From Propionibacteriaceae bacterium (lineage in GTDB: Bacteria > Actinomycetota > Actinomycetes > Propionibacteriales > Propionibacteriaceae), in the NCBI GenBank assembly GCA_030528545.1, contig JAUMYR010000057.1:1-15868 (forward strand): a DNA stretch of 15,868 nt. The letters are read 5' to 3'. Under the pieces are notes generated by a model. The model was not told the origin of the DNA. It did no database searches and saw only the letters and a list, made by a program, of their open reading frames with translations. The position numbers and the translations under genes were made by a program. Of this stretch, positions 14,691-15,868 are shown one piece after another (position 1 is the stretch's first letter; each line of letters opens with the position of its first letter).

Positions 14691-15868
14691 TTACACCGTC
14701 CGGGGGCTTCGCCACACGCCCCGTGTATCCACCAGCGGGCAGGCCGGCAGTTCCTCGGACCGCAGTTCCTTGAACTCCCGGTGATCCACCAGCAATACGA
14801 CCGCGTCAGCCTCGGCGAAGGCCCGATCGAGGCCAACCAATGTGACATTAGGCAACTCGGCAAGGACCTTCGGCAGCTCGTCGATATTTGGCTCCACCGC
14901 GAGTACCCGGCCCTCTGGATAGGCGTCCGCCAGGCTGCGGGCGATAGCCAGCGCGGGAGATTCCCGCAGGTCGTCGATGTCTGGCTTGAAAGCTAAACCC
15001 AGCACGGCGATGGTGGGCCGCCCGATCCCAGCGAGATCCTCCGCGACCTGGCGGAGCACGAAAGCAGGCTTGTCATCGTTGACGATACGAGCCATCCGGA
15101 TCAGCCTGGACTCCTCCGGTGCCGCGCTCACGATGAACCAGGGATCGACCGCGATGCAGTGGCCGCCCACGCCAGGGCCTGGCTGGAGGATGTTGACCCG
15201 GGGGTGCTTGTTGGCCAGCTCAATCAGTTCGAAGACGTTGATCCCGAGCCGGTCACAGATCAGCGACAACTCGTTAGCGAAGGCAATGTTGACATCCCGG
15301 AACGCGTTCTCGGTGAGCTTCGCCATCTCGGCGGTAGTGGCATCGGTCAGATGGATCTCTGCCTCGCAGAAGGTTTCATAGAGGCCCTTCGCGCGCTCTG
15401 CGGCCCCTCGGGTGAGCCCTCCGACGATCCGGTCATTGGTCACCAGCTCGATCATGACCCGGCCAGGCAGCACTCGCTCCGGACAGTGCGCGAACTCGAC
15501 GACAGGCCGCCCCTCCGAGCCATCCAGGGAAAGGTCTGGCCTAGCGCCCATGATCCGCGCGGCGACGTGTTCGGTGGCCCCAGGAGGCGAGGTCGACTCA
15601 AGAATCACCAGCTCCCCGCCGCTCAGCTGGGGAATAATGGCGTCGGTCGCCGCGTCCACATAGCTCAGGTCGGGCTCACGCTCACCCTTGAACGGAGTTG
15701 GCACCGCGATGATATAAACGTCGGCTTCGGGTGTCTCTCGTTGAGCACGAAGACGACCCTGCGCCACCGCATCGGCGACATACTCCGCTAAGTCCGGCTC
15801 AACAAAGGGTACTTTGCCCGCGTTCACCGCATCGACGTGACGCTGCGAAACGTCAACGCCCACGACCT
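14691..15868 (-). CDS. wecC: UDP-N-acetyl-D-mannosamine dehydrogenase, N-terminus cut by window edge
   Basis: This enzyme of the UDP-glucose/GDP-mannose dehydrogenase superfamily oxidises UDP-ManNAc to UDP-ManNAcA with two NAD+, supplying an acidic sugar for the polymer. About 392 residues are visible. The frame stays open to the window edge (VVGVDVSQRHVDAVN), so the first Rossmann strand and GxGxxG loop, perhaps 25-30 residues, lie outside. Residue numbers here count from the GTG at 15863: VPTPF (54-58), STSPPGAT (90-97), AHCPERVLPGR (125-135), KLTENAFRDVNIAFANELS (182-200), catalytic Cys236 in GPGVGGHCIAVDPWFIV, and AFKPDIDDLRESPA (291-304). The HCPERVLPGR and GVGGHCIAVDPWF forms are typical of the WecC branch rather than UDP-glucose dehydrogenases. 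The ManNAc epimerase that would precede it in the pathway is not in the window. It is the first visible gene of the minus-strand operon; its promoter is off the right edge. Confidence 0.92.
   Translation of the reverse strand, partial: VVGVDVSQRHVDAVNAGKVPFVEPDLAEYVADAVAQGRLRAQRETPEADVYIIAVPTPFKGEREPDLSYVDAATDAIIPQLSGGELVILESTSPPGATEHVAARIMGARPDLSLDGSEGRPVVEFAHCPERVLPGRVMIELVTNDRIVGGLTRGAAERAKGLYETFCEAEIHLTDATTAEMAKLTENAFRDVNIAFANELSLICDRLGINVFELIELANKHPRVNILQPGPGVGGHCIAVDPWFIVSAAPEESRLIRMARIVNDDKPAFVLRQVAEDLAGIGRPTIAVLGLAFKPDIDDLRESPALAIARSLADAYPEGRVLAVEPNIDELPKVLAELPNVTLVGLDRAFAEADAVVLLVDHREFKELRSEELPACPLVDTRGVWRSPRTV

Noticed and set aside
14691..15868. UDP-glucose 6-dehydrogenase as an alternative identity for the dehydrogenase
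   Set aside because: AHCPERVLPGR and GPGVGGHCIAVDPWF, with KLTENAFRDVNIAFANE, follow the WecC (UDP-ManNAc dehydrogenase) branch pattern rather than the NPEFLREG/GFGGSCFPKD pattern of UDP-glucose dehydrogenases.
1..15868. CRISPR array, tRNA/rRNA genes or insertion sequences
   Set aside because: I saw no regularly spaced direct repeats, no tRNA-like cloverleaf or rRNA sequence, and no transposase motifs or terminal inverted repeats. The repeats found are within proteins.

Overview
This window looks like part of a surface-glycopolymer (capsule or cell-wall polysaccharide) locus from a high-GC Gram-positive bacterium, most likely an actinomycete. The evidence is the GC-rich coding sequence with GTG and TTG starts, Ala/Arg/Pro-rich proteins, Gram-positive-style Shine-Dalgarno sequences, and a gene content almost entirely of glycosyltransferases plus a nucleotide-sugar dehydrogenase. 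A propionibacterial or related family is possible, but the sequence alone does not settle the genus.

Layout: (i) 1-488, no gene I can identify. (ii) 501-8593, a tightly packed plus-strand operon of six genes: a GT-B glycosyltransferase with two N-terminal beta-sandwich-like modules; a short GT-B-like protein; a membrane-hairpin/coiled-coil protein; a GT2 enzyme fused to an apparent TupA-like ATP-grasp domain; a large protein with two degenerate GT2-like domains; and a GT4-like enzyme lacking the usual donor-site glutamate. (iii) 8594-8725, a short convergent intergenic gap. (iv) 8726-15868, a minus-strand operon read from the right edge: a UDP-ManNAc dehydrogenase (wecC-like, cut by the window edge), a second membrane-hairpin/coiled-coil protein, a double GT-B glycosyltransferase, and a secreted beta-propeller protein with three Ig-like repeats.

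Most junctions in both operons are 1-4 nt overlaps or gaps of a few nucleotides (ATGA, GTGA, TAGTG), so translational coupling and coordinated stoichiometry are likely. The dehydrogenase would supply UDP-ManNAcA. The glycosyltransferases would assemble a repeat unit on the cytoplasmic face. The secreted propeller/Ig protein would act outside the membrane. No flippase, polymerase, priming transferase or ABC exporter lies in the window, so the export route must be encoded elsewhere.

The most interesting signal is a pair of unannotatable membrane proteins, one per operon (3238-3999 plus; 13821-14687 minus). They share one architecture: two TM helices, a coiled coil, a Pro/Ser/Ala linker, and a small C-terminal domain with the motif G-V-[IV]-[VI]-D-E-x-A-F-x-x-G-L-W, followed at nearly identical spacing by a V-[IL]-V-R-R strand. 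I infer that they are membrane scaffolds or regulators for the two sets of glycosyltransferases. All functional calls come from reading motifs by eye; no searches were run.
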